From assembly GCF_000495855.1 (NCBI RefSeq), contig NZ_AWGF01000002.1, forward strand, positions 186,001-250,000: a stretch of DNA of 64,000 nt, in the 5' to 3' direction. The notes beneath the pieces are model-generated. The model worked only from the letters and a program-made list of their open reading frames with translations. It searched no databases and was not told where the DNA came from. Numbering within the stretch: position 1 is the first letter of the stretch; each line of letters begins with the position of its first letter. This document shows positions 8,351-15,375 of this stretch, in pieces. A program made the position numbers and the translations under genes. This stretch comes from Asticcacaulis sp. YBE204 (lineage in GTDB: Bacteria > Pseudomonadota > Alphaproteobacteria > Caulobacterales > Caulobacteraceae).

Positions 8351-9691
8351 TCAGCCTTGCAGACGCCTGGCGATTGTATCGCGCCCGATCAGAAAGCTGA
8401 GCGCGCCCATGTCCGGGCCGTGCGACTGCCCCGTCAACGCCAGACGCAGCGGCATGAACAGAGCCTTGCCCTTGGCGCCGGTGGCGTCCTTGATCGCCGC
8501 CGTCCACGCGCTCCAGCTCTCGCGCGTATATTCGGCGGGCAGCAGTTCGAGCGCCTTGGCGGCAAACGCAGCGTCTTCGATGGTGGCCTCTATCTCACCG
8601 CCAACGACCTGCGCCCACAGGGTAACATCGGCGAACTTGTGCAGGTTGGCCTTGACCGTATCCCAGAAGAGCTCCCCCAGATCGGCATCTAGCGCCTTGA
8701 GACGCGGCTGCGCCTCGGCATAGGACATGGCTTGCAACACCGCCGCATTCAGACGCATCAGGTCGTCGAAGTCGTAGCGCGCCGGGGCGCGGCCCATCTT
8801 GTCGAAGTCCTGAAGTTCGGCCAGAGCATCGAGCGAGGGCGCGACCTCCAGCGGGTCCGACGTACCGATCTTGGCCAGATGCGAGGTGATGGCGATCGGC
8901 TCGATGCCGTCTTCGCGCATCTGGGAAATCGACATCGAGCCCAGACGCTTCGACAGACCCTCGCCGTCCGCCCCGACCAGCAGGGTCATGTGCGCAAAGG
9001 TCGGTAGCGGGGAACCGCCGAAAAACGCCGAAAGGGCCTCGAAAATCTCGATCTGCGTGCCCGTATTGGCGACGTGGTCTTCGCCGCGGATGACGTGGCT
9101 GATCTTCATGTCGATATCGTCGACCACGGACGGCAGGGTATAGAGAAACGCCCCGTCCTCGCGGATCAGCACGGGGTCTGACATCGAGGTCGTATCGACT
9201 TCGCAGTGCCCGCGCACCAGATCTTCCCAGGCGACGCGCTTGCCTTCCAGCTTGAAACGCCAGTGCGGGCGGCGGCCCTCGGCCTCGTAGGCGGCCTTCT
9301 CTTCGGCGGTGAGATTGAGCGCGGCGCGGTCATAGACCGGCGGCAGGCCACGCGACAACTGTACCTTGCGGCGGCGGTCGAGTTCTTCGGACGTTTCGTA
9401 ACAGGCATAGAGACGCCCGTCGGCCTTCAGCGCGTCGGCGGCCTTCTGATAGATGTCGAAGCGCTTCGACTGATTGTAGCGCTCCTGCCATTCGAGGCCG
9501 AGCCATGTCAGGTCGGTCTCGATCAGGTCTTCGTTTTCCTTGGTCGAGCGTTCAAGATCGGTGTCGTCGATACGCAGCACGAAGACGCCCTGATTTTTGC
9601 GCGCGAACAGCCAGTTGATCAGCGCGGCGCGCACATTGCCGGCGTGGATGCGGCCGGTGGGCGAAGGGGCAAAACGAACCTTGACGGTCAT
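8351..9691 (-). CDS. gltX: Glutamate--tRNA ligase
   Basis: Class I synthetase charging glutamate. The 446-residue product starts MTVKVRFAPSPTGRIHAGN, where IHAGN is the HIGH-type signature. It has the FVLRIDDTD motif and the KMSKS-type motif GLSKRLGS near residue 240. ATG 9691 was chosen because it gives the canonical N-terminus; in-frame codons up to 9730 add unrelated residues. Many alphaproteobacteria have two GltX copies and use one with the amidotransferase to make Gln-tRNA; which copy this is cannot be decided here. Confidence 0.95.
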   Translation of the reverse strand: MTVKVRFAPSPTGRIHAGNVRAALINWLFARKNQGVFVLRIDDTDLERSTKENEDLIETDLTWLGLEWQERYNQSKRFDIYQKAADALKADGRLYACYETSEELDRRRKVQLSRGLPPVYDRAALNLTAEEKAAYEAEGRRPHWRFKLEGKRVAWEDLVRGHCEVDTTSMSDPVLIREDGAFLYTLPSVVDDIDMKISHVIRGEDHVANTGTQIEIFEALSAFFGGSPLPTFAHMTLLVGADGEGLSKRLGSMSISQMREDGIEPIAITSHLAKIGTSDPLEVAPSLDALAELQDFDKMGRAPARYDFDDLMRLNAAVLQAMSYAEAQPRLKALDADLGELFWDTVKANLHKFADVTLWAQVVGGEIEATIEDAAFAAKALELLPAEYTRESWSAWTAAIKDATGAKGKALFMPLRLALTGQSHGPDMGALSFLIGRDTIARRLQG

Positions 9692-9719
9692 GAGGTATCC
9701 GGAGCTTGAGACGAAACGA

Positions 9720-9763
9720 GCGCATTCCAAAAAGTGTGTAGCGGTTTTTGGATCAAATGCGCG
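9720..9763. repeat. Dispersed imperfect palindrome, copy 1
   Basis: Begins GCGCATTCCAAAAAGTGTG and ends GGATCAAATGCGCG around a core AGCGGTTTTT. The outer arms GCGCATT/AATGCGC pair. Related copies occur at 11136-11183 and 19255-19299, all intergenic. This one lies just upstream of gltX and may overlap its promoter. Confidence 0.75.
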
Positions 9764-9815
9764 ACAAAGATTTCGGCTCTCATACGCCCTGTGACTTCGT
9801 TTTTAAAGCCCGGAT

Positions 9816-10010
9816 TTAAACGGTTTCAGCCATACGCGCGAAATCGATCTCGACAGGCTGCCCCGCGTCGGTCAGGCGGCGCTGATAAGTCTCCAGTACG
9901 TGGCTCAAGCGCATACAAGCCTCCTCGAAGGCCGCGCTTTCGTGATCGAGGCTCAGGGGCCTCAGACAATGGTCGATAAGATCGGACGGCTGGTCGTAAC
10001 GCTCGGTCAT
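9816..10010 (-). CDS. Small hypothetical protein (64 aa)
   Basis: MTERYDQPSDLIDHCLRPLS begins a soluble, mostly helical 64-residue protein. No family is recognised. It is supported as a real gene by a good Shine-Dalgarno sequence (AGGAG, seven bases before the ATG) and by its place after another minus-strand gene in the same direction. Confidence 0.6.
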   Translation of the reverse strand: MTERYDQPSDLIDHCLRPLSLDHESAAFEEACMRLSHVLETYQRRLTDAGQPVEIDFARMAETV

Positions 10011-10071
10011 GGCGCGCTCCTGCGATGTCCCCGCGACGACAGTATAGCGCAGGTTGAGCCCAATTACGCGT

Positions 10072-10521
10072 TCAAATGTGAGCCCAGACTTCGGTTATAT
10101 CCGATTGCAGCGCCCGACTTACCGTCTCGACCTGTTCGGAGGACAATAACACCACGCCGGGGTTCAGCACTTCAATGGCAAACCGTCCGAACGCCGATTG
10201 CCAGACATAGTTCAGGCGGTTGAGATCGACCTTGCCACCGCAGCAGGGCGCGGTCGTCGTCAGGTCGCGAAAACCGGATTCGCTGGCGGCCTCCATAGAA
10301 TCGAAAAACCAGCTTTCGGCATCTTCACCACAGAGATTGCAGGTTACGCCTGACCAGTTACTGCCCGGATCGAAGAAGCGAACGTCATCCTCAAAGATCG
10401 CCTCGATGGCGTCTGCTTGCGGCAAGAGTTGGTTGAGACACATCAGTGCAGCTTGTGCGGCCTCAGGCTGAGGCTGCCAGTGTGGATCGCTTGGCACCAG
10501 TCTCAAAATCGTATCAGACAC
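10072..10521 (-). CDS. Hypothetical protein with a possible four-cysteine metal site
   Basis: A soluble protein of about 149 residues containing TCNLCGED and, some 30 residues later, APCCGG, which could form a four-cysteine zinc site. It is otherwise acidic with several tryptophans. I do not recognise the family. The start is uncertain: GTG at 10521 follows GGGGGA by about four bases, while an in-frame TTG at 10533 lies within the T-tract of the dksA terminator and is less likely. Confidence 0.6.
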   Translation of the reverse strand: MSDTILRLVPSDPHWQPQPEAAQAALMCLNQLLPQADAIEAIFEDDVRFFDPGSNWSGVTCNLCGEDAESWFFDSMEAASESGFRDLTTTAPCCGGKVDLNRLNYVWQSAFGRFAIEVLNPGVVLLSSEQVETVSRALQSDITEVWAHI

Positions 10522-10535
10522 CTGTTCCCCCAAAA

Positions 10536-10569
10536 CAGCAATAGGGGCGCTGTTGCCAGCGCCCCTATT
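10536..10569 (-). terminator. Intrinsic terminator of dksA
   Basis: Perfect 13-bp hairpin (AATAGGGGCGCTG, loop TTGC) at 10540-10569, followed on the minus strand by TGCTGTTTTG. It lies just after dksA and almost touches the start region of the next gene, so read-through would be reduced. Confidence 0.8.
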
Positions 10570-10575
10570 CAGCTT

Positions 10576-11001
10576 TTAGTCGTCGCGGTGGACGCGTTCG
10601 GAGCGCTCGTGGCGTTCCTGCGCTTCGATCGACAGAGTCGCCGTGGGACGGGCCTCCAGACGACCGAGGCCGATCGGCTCACCCGTCTCTTCGCAGAAAC
10701 CGTAGGAGCCGTCGTCGATACGACCGATGGCTTCGTCGATCTTCGAGATCAGCTTGCGCTGACGGTCGCGCGTGCGCAGTTCCAGCGCGCGATCGGATTC
10801 GGACGAGGCCCGGTCGACAAGATCGGGGTGGTTCTCGGTCTCTTTCTGCATGATCGAGACGGTTTCCTTCGAACCCGCCAGGATTTCATTCTTCCAGTTG
10901 ACCAGTTTTTTGCGGAAATAGGCGAGCTGACGCTCGTTCATATAGTCTTCGTCGTCGCGCGGACGATAGGTATCGGTATTGGAAAGCTCGACTGCACTCA
11001 T
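10576..11001 (-). CDS. dksA: RNA polymerase-binding transcription factor DksA
   Basis: DksA binds the secondary channel of RNA polymerase and, with ppGpp, retunes rRNA and biosynthetic promoters. The 141-residue protein starts MSAVELSNTDTYRP and has the coiled coil (RKKLVNWKNEILAGSKETVS...HPDLVDRASSESD, with the tip acidic residues of DRAS). It ends in the zinc-finger-type region YGFCEETGEPIGLGRLEARP, which keeps one cysteine, as I recall is common in alphaproteobacteria. ATG 11001 gives the family N-terminus; a GTG at 11019 is possible but unlikely. Confidence 0.93.
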   Translation of the reverse strand: MSAVELSNTDTYRPRDDEDYMNERQLAYFRKKLVNWKNEILAGSKETVSIMQKETENHPDLVDRASSESDRALELRTRDRQRKLISKIDEAIGRIDDGSYGFCEETGEPIGLGRLEARPTATLSIEAQERHERSERVHRDD

Positions 11002-11135
11002 TTTAGCACCACACCCCACAGAATTTGTTCATCGGAGCCCGCGCCGCTTTTCCCTTAAGGAAACAACGACCCACCGTCATGGCTGTAACTGCAAAAGAGA
11101 GGCCATAAATGCACGGGTCCGATGGGGCGGCTTAT

Positions 11136-11183
11136 AATGCGCTTTCCGGGAACTGTGAAGCGGTTTTAACGGCAAAAGCGCTT
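11136..11183. repeat. Dispersed imperfect palindrome, copy 3
   Basis: Shares the layout TGCGCTTTCC...AACTGTGAAGCGGTTTTAAC...AAAAGCGCTT with the copies at 9720 and 19255 but is more diverged. It lies in the dksA-fliX gap, downstream of fliX and upstream of dksA. Confidence 0.55.
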
Positions 11184-11286
11184 GGAACGCCGCCCGCAAC
11201 CCCCTTATTTATAAAGGTTTTGTAAAAAAAAGAAATGGTGCGCCGCACACAAGCAAACCGCACCCGACTCTCCTGATAGGAGAATC

Positions 11287-11712
11287 CTACATCAGCTTGC
11301 GTTTGGCCATCTCGACATAGGCCCGCGTCTCGATTTCGTTCAGCACACCTTGCAGCCGCTCGTCCTCGATATCCTCGCGCTGGGTTTCGATCATCTTTTG
11401 CAGGGACACCAGCGCATGGTCGTCGATCACACCGCCCAACAGCGACACTTTGAGGTCTTCGAGAGCATCGAGAATATCGTTCGAGCGCTTGATCTGACGA
11501 CGGCGACGGCCGGTCATCACATCGTCCTCGGCTTGCAGAGCCAAAAGCGCGTCGAGCCCGCTCAGCGACATGGCCTGAGACACCGATGCCGCGGACGCCG
11601 TGGAACGCGCCTCGCCCGATCCTTTAAGCGAGAACCCGCCCGCCGCGCGCTTGGGCGCGCTGGCGGCACCGGTCGCGGCGGTCCCCATAGGTCCGTTGAT
11701 CTTCATGTTCAT
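11287..11712 (-). CDS. fliX: Flagellar assembly regulator FliX
   Basis: FliX couples completion of early flagellar structures to activation of the sigma-54 activator FlbD in Caulobacter. The protein of about 141 residues has a low-complexity N-terminus (MNMKINGPMGTAATGAASAP) and a conserved helical C-terminal half: LSGLDALLALQAEDD, GRRRRQIKRSNDILDALEDLKVSLLGG in pieces, and VLNEIETRAYVEMAKRKLM at the end. It is divergent from flgI, as in Caulobacter. In-frame starts at 11748 and 11790 exist; 11712, behind GGGGCAGCC, was chosen. Confidence 0.88.
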   Translation of the reverse strand: MNMKINGPMGTAATGAASAPKRAAGGFSLKGSGEARSTASAASVSQAMSLSGLDALLALQAEDDVMTGRRRRQIKRSNDILDALEDLKVSLLGGVIDDHALVSLQKMIETQREDIEDERLQGVLNEIETRAYVEMAKRKLM

Positions 11713-11933
11713 GGCTGCCCCGGAACTGCTAAGCGGTAATATACTCATGTGGGTCACAGCCGTTCTGGCGAAAACAACGTCAGGATTCAATAGACATCGC
11801 GTAAGCGGTCATTATTTGCCGGGTACGGTTTCCAAGCCCTTAACAGGCGGCATTTTTTTCCGCATTGCCGACATGCGGAAAAACACGCGCTCGAAACGCC
11901 TTGATTCCTATAAATAAAAGATTTTTTGTCATC

Positions 11934-11948
11934 TGGCACGACATTCGC
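11934..11948 (+). promoter_or_regulatory. Sigma-54 promoter of the flgI operon
   Basis: TGGCACGACATTCGC has the -24 GG (11935-11936) and -12 GC (11947-11948) separated by exactly ten bases, as sigma-54 holoenzyme requires. The -12 element is TCGC instead of TTGC. It lies about 45 bases before the flgI ATG, which matches the class III/IV flagellar hierarchy driven by FlbD and sigma-54. Confidence 0.8.
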
Positions 11949-11993
11949 ATCACGGAAAACATGGTTAACGCCACTCCTGTGAGATTTCCGATT

Positions 11994-13091
11994 ATGCGTC
12001 TGCTGACCCTTCTCCTGACCGCCCTGTCCTTGCTTCTGCCGCTGAACGCGAACGCCGCGTCGCGCATCAAGGATATCGTCAATGTCGAAGGCGTGCGCGA
12101 CAACCAGCTGATCGGCTACGGCATCGTCGTCGGGCTCAACGGCACGGGCGACACGGTGCGCAACTCGCCCATGCTCAAGCAGAGCCTGGAGAGCATGATG
12201 GAGCGCATGGGCGTCAATATCCGCGACGCCAATCTCAACACCAAGAACGCCGCCGTGGTCATGGTCACCGCCAACCTGCCGCCGTTCGTCGCCGCCGGTT
12301 CCAAGATCGACGTCACGGTTTCCGCCGCGGGCGACGCCAAGAGCCTGCTGGGCGGCACCCTGCTGATCACCTCGCTGTTGGGGGCCGACGGCGAAGTCTA
12401 TGCGGTCGCTCAGGGCACGGTGCAAACAGGTTCGGTCTCCGCCGGGGGAGCGTCGGGGTCTTCGATCACCAAGGGCGTGCCGACCGCCGGCCGCATCGCC
12501 TCCGGGGCCAATATCGAACGCGAGATCGGCTTCGACTTCAACAGCCAGCCGATCATTCGCCTGACGCTGAAAAACCCGGACTTCACGACGGCGCTGCGCA
12601 TCGCCGATACGATCAACAAGGCCAGGCCCGGCACGGCCTATGCCGACAACCCGACCATCGTCGCCGTCCGCGCGCCGCCGGGCAGCAACATGATGAACTT
12701 CATCGCCTCGATCGAGCACCTGCCTGTCGAGGTCGACACCCCGGCCAAGGTGATCATCGACGAGGTCAACGGTGTCATCGTCATCGGCGACAATGTGCGC
12801 ATCTCGCGCGTCGCCATCGCTCAGGGCAACCTGACCATTTCGGTCAACGAACGCCCCTTCGCCAGCCAGCCCGGCGCCTTCTCGCAGGGCCAGACCGCCG
12901 TCCTGCCCGACAGCCAGGTCTCGGTCGAGGAGGAAAAGGGCAAGAAGCTGTACGACCTCAAGGAAACCGCCTCGCTGAGCGATGTGATCAACGGCCTGAA
13001 CGCATTGGGGGTCAGTCCGCGCGACATGATCTCCATCCTGCAAACCATCAAGGCCGCCGGTGCCCTGCAAGCCGAAATCGAGGTCATGTAA
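11994..13091 (+). CDS. flgI: Flagellar P-ring protein FlgI
   Basis: Builds the periplasmic P ring around the flagellar rod. The 365-residue protein starts MRLLTLLLTALSLLLPLNAN with a signal peptide cut near ANA-AS. It continues with the family opening SRIKDIVNVEGVRDNQLIGYG and the conserved DKMVVTAN-like segment (AAVVMVTANLPPF), ending ISILQTIKAAGALQAEIEVM. ATG 11994 is preferred over ATG 11961, which would lie almost on the expected sigma-54 transcription start. Its stop codon shares one base with the next start. Confidence 0.95.
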   Translation: MRLLTLLLTALSLLLPLNANAASRIKDIVNVEGVRDNQLIGYGIVVGLNGTGDTVRNSPMLKQSLESMMERMGVNIRDANLNTKNAAVVMVTANLPPFVAAGSKIDVTVSAAGDAKSLLGGTLLITSLLGADGEVYAVAQGTVQTGSVSAGGASGSSITKGVPTAGRIASGANIEREIGFDFNSQPIIRLTLKNPDFTTALRIADTINKARPGTAYADNPTIVAVRAPPGSNMMNFIASIEHLPVEVDTPAKVIIDEVNGVIVIGDNVRISRVAIAQGNLTISVNERPFASQPGAFSQGQTAVLPDSQVSVEEEKGKKLYDLKETASLSDVINGLNALGVSPRDMISILQTIKAAGALQAEIEVM

Positions 13092-13390
13092 TGAACGCCC
13101 CGGACATCAGCAATACCCTCAACCTGCAAGCGGCCAGTCTGAACAAGGCGACGGGCAAGGATCCGAAAAAGACCGGCGACGAGTTCGAGAGCATGGTCAT
13201 TTCCCAGATGCTCAAGCCGATGTTCGAAGGGCTTGAGACCGACGGCATGTTCGGCGGTGGCGAAGGCGAAGAGGCTTTCCGTTCGTTCTATCTCGACGCC
13301 ATAGCCGGTCAGGTGGTAAAATCGGGCGGGGTCGGCATTTCCGATACCGTCCAGAAGCAATTGCTCATGATGCAGGAGGCGCAAGGCTGA
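13091..13390 (+). CDS. flgJ: Flagellar rod-binding protein (FlgJ N-terminal domain only)
   Basis: A 99-residue protein matching the rod-capping half of FlgJ: FESMVISQMLKPMFEGLETD, GGGEGEEAFRSFYLDAIAGQ and GISDTVQKQLL. The muramidase domain of enteric FlgJ is absent, as is normal in Caulobacterales. It probably chaperones or caps rod assembly in the periplasm. Its ATG overlaps the flgI stop by one base (TAATG), and its own stop overlaps the next ATG, so the three genes should be translated as one coupled operon. Confidence 0.88.
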   Translation: MNAPDISNTLNLQAASLNKATGKDPKKTGDEFESMVISQMLKPMFEGLETDGMFGGGEGEEAFRSFYLDAIAGQVVKSGGVGISDTVQKQLLMMQEAQG

Positions 13391-13830
13391 TGGCTATTTC
13401 CGCTCACAACGCCAACGATCACGCCGCGCAACTGCTGGTCCTGACGCAACGCCTGACCGAACGTTTGACGGCGGAAATGGCCGCGCTTGAGGCCCACCGT
13501 CCGTTTGAAATTCACGCCGCCGCCGAAGAGACACGCGGCCTGTCGGCGCTCTATCGTCAGGAAACCCTGCGTCTCAAGGCCGATCCGTCGCTGCTGAGCG
13601 GCATGGACGCCAAGACCAAAACGGCGCTGCGCACCGCGACCGAGGCCTTCGTCACCGTGTCCGAACGCCATGCTCGCGCCGTCGAAGCGGCCAAAACGAT
13701 CTCCGAAGGGATCATGAAGGCCGTGGCCGACGAGCTGGCCGAAACACGCAAGCCGACCCTCACCTATGGTCCCGGCGCGGGCCTCAAGGACAAGGGCGCC
13801 CATTCGCTCAACTACGGATTCAAAGCGTAA
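13390..13830 (+). CDS. flbY: Flagellar protein FlbY-like
   Basis: A 146-residue soluble, helical protein (AQLLVLTQRLTERLTAEMAA at the N-terminus, AVEAAKTISEGIMKAVADEL later) in the position of Caulobacter flbY, immediately after flgI and the rod-binding gene. The helical layout resembles FlgN-type export chaperones, which is inference. The name rests mainly on gene order. Confidence 0.72.
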   Translation: MAISAHNANDHAAQLLVLTQRLTERLTAEMAALEAHRPFEIHAAAEETRGLSALYRQETLRLKADPSLLSGMDAKTKTALRTATEAFVTVSERHARAVEAAKTISEGIMKAVADELAETRKPTLTYGPGAGLKDKGAHSLNYGFKA

Positions 13831-13897
13831 CCTCCACGCTCCCTTATATTTTTTTTAATTCCGGCTTGGTACGGTGTCCCCGATTCTGGGGATATTC

Positions 13898-15106
13898 ATG
13901 ACTTTCAGCCTGCCGCGCCTGCTTCAACGCTATCGCCATCATCACAAGGGGAATGTGACGATGGTGTTTGCGCTGAGCCTGACGGCGCTGCTGGGCCTGA
14001 CCGGCGGAGCCATCGACTACTATTCGGCGTGGTCGGTCAAGTCGAGCCTTCAGGACGCGATGGACGCCTCGGTTCTGGCCGGTTTGCACCGCGACACCGA
14101 TCTGCGCGCCCCCGAAGCCAGCAAGGTGTTCGCCTCGAACCTCCCCGCCGATCTGAAAATCACTCCGACCTACGCCACGGACGCCACAACCCTCAGCGGT
14201 CAGGCCAGCTATGACAGCCCGACCGTGATGCTGGGTTTGGTCGGCATCAAACACCTGCCGTTACGGGTCGCCGCGACCGCGGTCGGCACCCCTGGCGGCG
14301 GTGCCTCCGGCCCGTGCATTCTGGTGCTCGACCCCACCGGCGCGCAGGCCCTGCTGGTCAATTCAGGGGCGAAAATCGTCGCCCCCGAATGCGAAATCCA
14401 CGTCAAGTCGAAGGCCAGCCCTGCGGCCATCTTCAACTCGGGCTCATCGCTTGAGTTCAGGAAGCTTTGTCTCGAAGGCAGCAATGTCATCCGCAATTCG
14501 ACCACGGTCAACAATCTGGTCCTGAGCTGTCCGACGGCCAGCGATAGCTGGGGGCCAACCCTGCCTGCCGTCGCCGACAGCGCCTGCACCACGTCGAACG
14601 GCAATTTCAACGACGCGACCGTGAATTTGACGCCCGGCACCTATTGCGGCTGGTTCAACTTCAACAACGGCGCGGCGAAGGTCAATTTCGCGCCCGGCCT
14701 CTATGTCATCAAGAATGGCGGCTGGAACGTCAATGGCGGCACCTGGACCGGCAAGGGCGTGACCTTCTATTTCGCCGACACATCTAAGATTCAGTTCAAT
14801 TCGGGCATCGCCGCCAGCCTCAGCGCACCGACGACCGGCACCTATAAGAATGTTTTGTTTTATGAAAAGCCCGCCCTGTCGAAGTCGGACTTCATCTTTA
14901 ATAATGCCAAATCCAATAAGATGACGGGTCTGATCTGGCTGCCCAGCCGCAACGTCACCTTCAACGCGCAGTCCCTGATGGACAGCGACAGCCTGACCCT
15001 GGTCATCAATCGCCTGATCGTCAATCAAACGGCGTGGAACCTTGGACCGGACAGCGCAAATGCCTCCACCAGCAGCGGTCTGACCAATATCCGGCTTGCC
15101 AAGTAA
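13898..15106 (+). CDS. TadE/TadG-type pilus-assembly-related membrane protein
   Basis: The 402-residue protein starts MTFSLPRLLQRYRHHHKGNV, with the hallmark sequence GNVTMVFALSLTALLGLTGGAIDYYSAW forming one N-terminal membrane helix with the prepilin-like start of TadG. The following ~350 residues are extracytoplasmic, beta-rich, with repeated glycine/asparagine strands (FNFNNGAAKVNFAPGLYVIKN) resembling a beta-helix. No tad cluster is next to it, so it may act alone or with tad genes elsewhere. ATG 13898 follows GGGGATATTC. Confidence 0.8.
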   Translation: MTFSLPRLLQRYRHHHKGNVTMVFALSLTALLGLTGGAIDYYSAWSVKSSLQDAMDASVLAGLHRDTDLRAPEASKVFASNLPADLKITPTYATDATTLSGQASYDSPTVMLGLVGIKHLPLRVAATAVGTPGGGASGPCILVLDPTGAQALLVNSGAKIVAPECEIHVKSKASPAAIFNSGSSLEFRKLCLEGSNVIRNSTTVNNLVLSCPTASDSWGPTLPAVADSACTTSNGNFNDATVNLTPGTYCGWFNFNNGAAKVNFAPGLYVIKNGGWNVNGGTWTGKGVTFYFADTSKIQFNSGIAASLSAPTTGTYKNVLFYEKPALSKSDFIFNNAKSNKMTGLIWLPSRNVTFNAQSLMDSDSLTLVINRLIVNQTAWNLGPDSANASTSSGLTNIRLAK

Positions 15107-15148
15107 TCTGGCGAAATAGCTTACGCGACGCTTACGGCTTTAGTGGTC

Positions 15149-15189
15149 GCATGCTGCGAAAAACCGGTTTCCACTTTTTCGCAGCATGC
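15149..15189. repeat. Perfect 15-bp hairpin (REP-like)
   Basis: Arms GCATGCTGCGAAAAA and TTTTTCGCAGCATGC around an 11-base loop CCGGTTTCCAC. The plus strand after it is not T-rich, so it is more likely a repetitive extragenic palindrome than a terminator, though it may limit read-through from the TadG-like gene into uvrA. Confidence 0.7.
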
Positions 15190-15193
15190 TCTA

Positions 15194-15208
15194 GTTCACA
15201 AAACGTTC
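15194..15208 (+). promoter_or_regulatory. SOS (LexA) box upstream of uvrA
   Basis: GTTCACAAAACGTTC is an exact GTTC-N7-GTTC, the alphaproteobacterial LexA operator. It lies 168 bases before the uvrA start in an otherwise gene-free region, consistent with LexA repression and DNA-damage induction of uvrA. Confidence 0.85.
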
Positions 15209-15375
15209 TTGAACCCTCGCCGGAAATCGGGCAAGGATCGATGGCCTGTCAGACCGTGTCCAAAATTTCATACTGACACTTTCAGACAGCAGAGTTCTGC
15301 CTATATAGGCGGATTGATCCGTGCTGAATGGAATTGCGTACTATGGCCGATGCCCGACACGATAAGGACTCCCTG

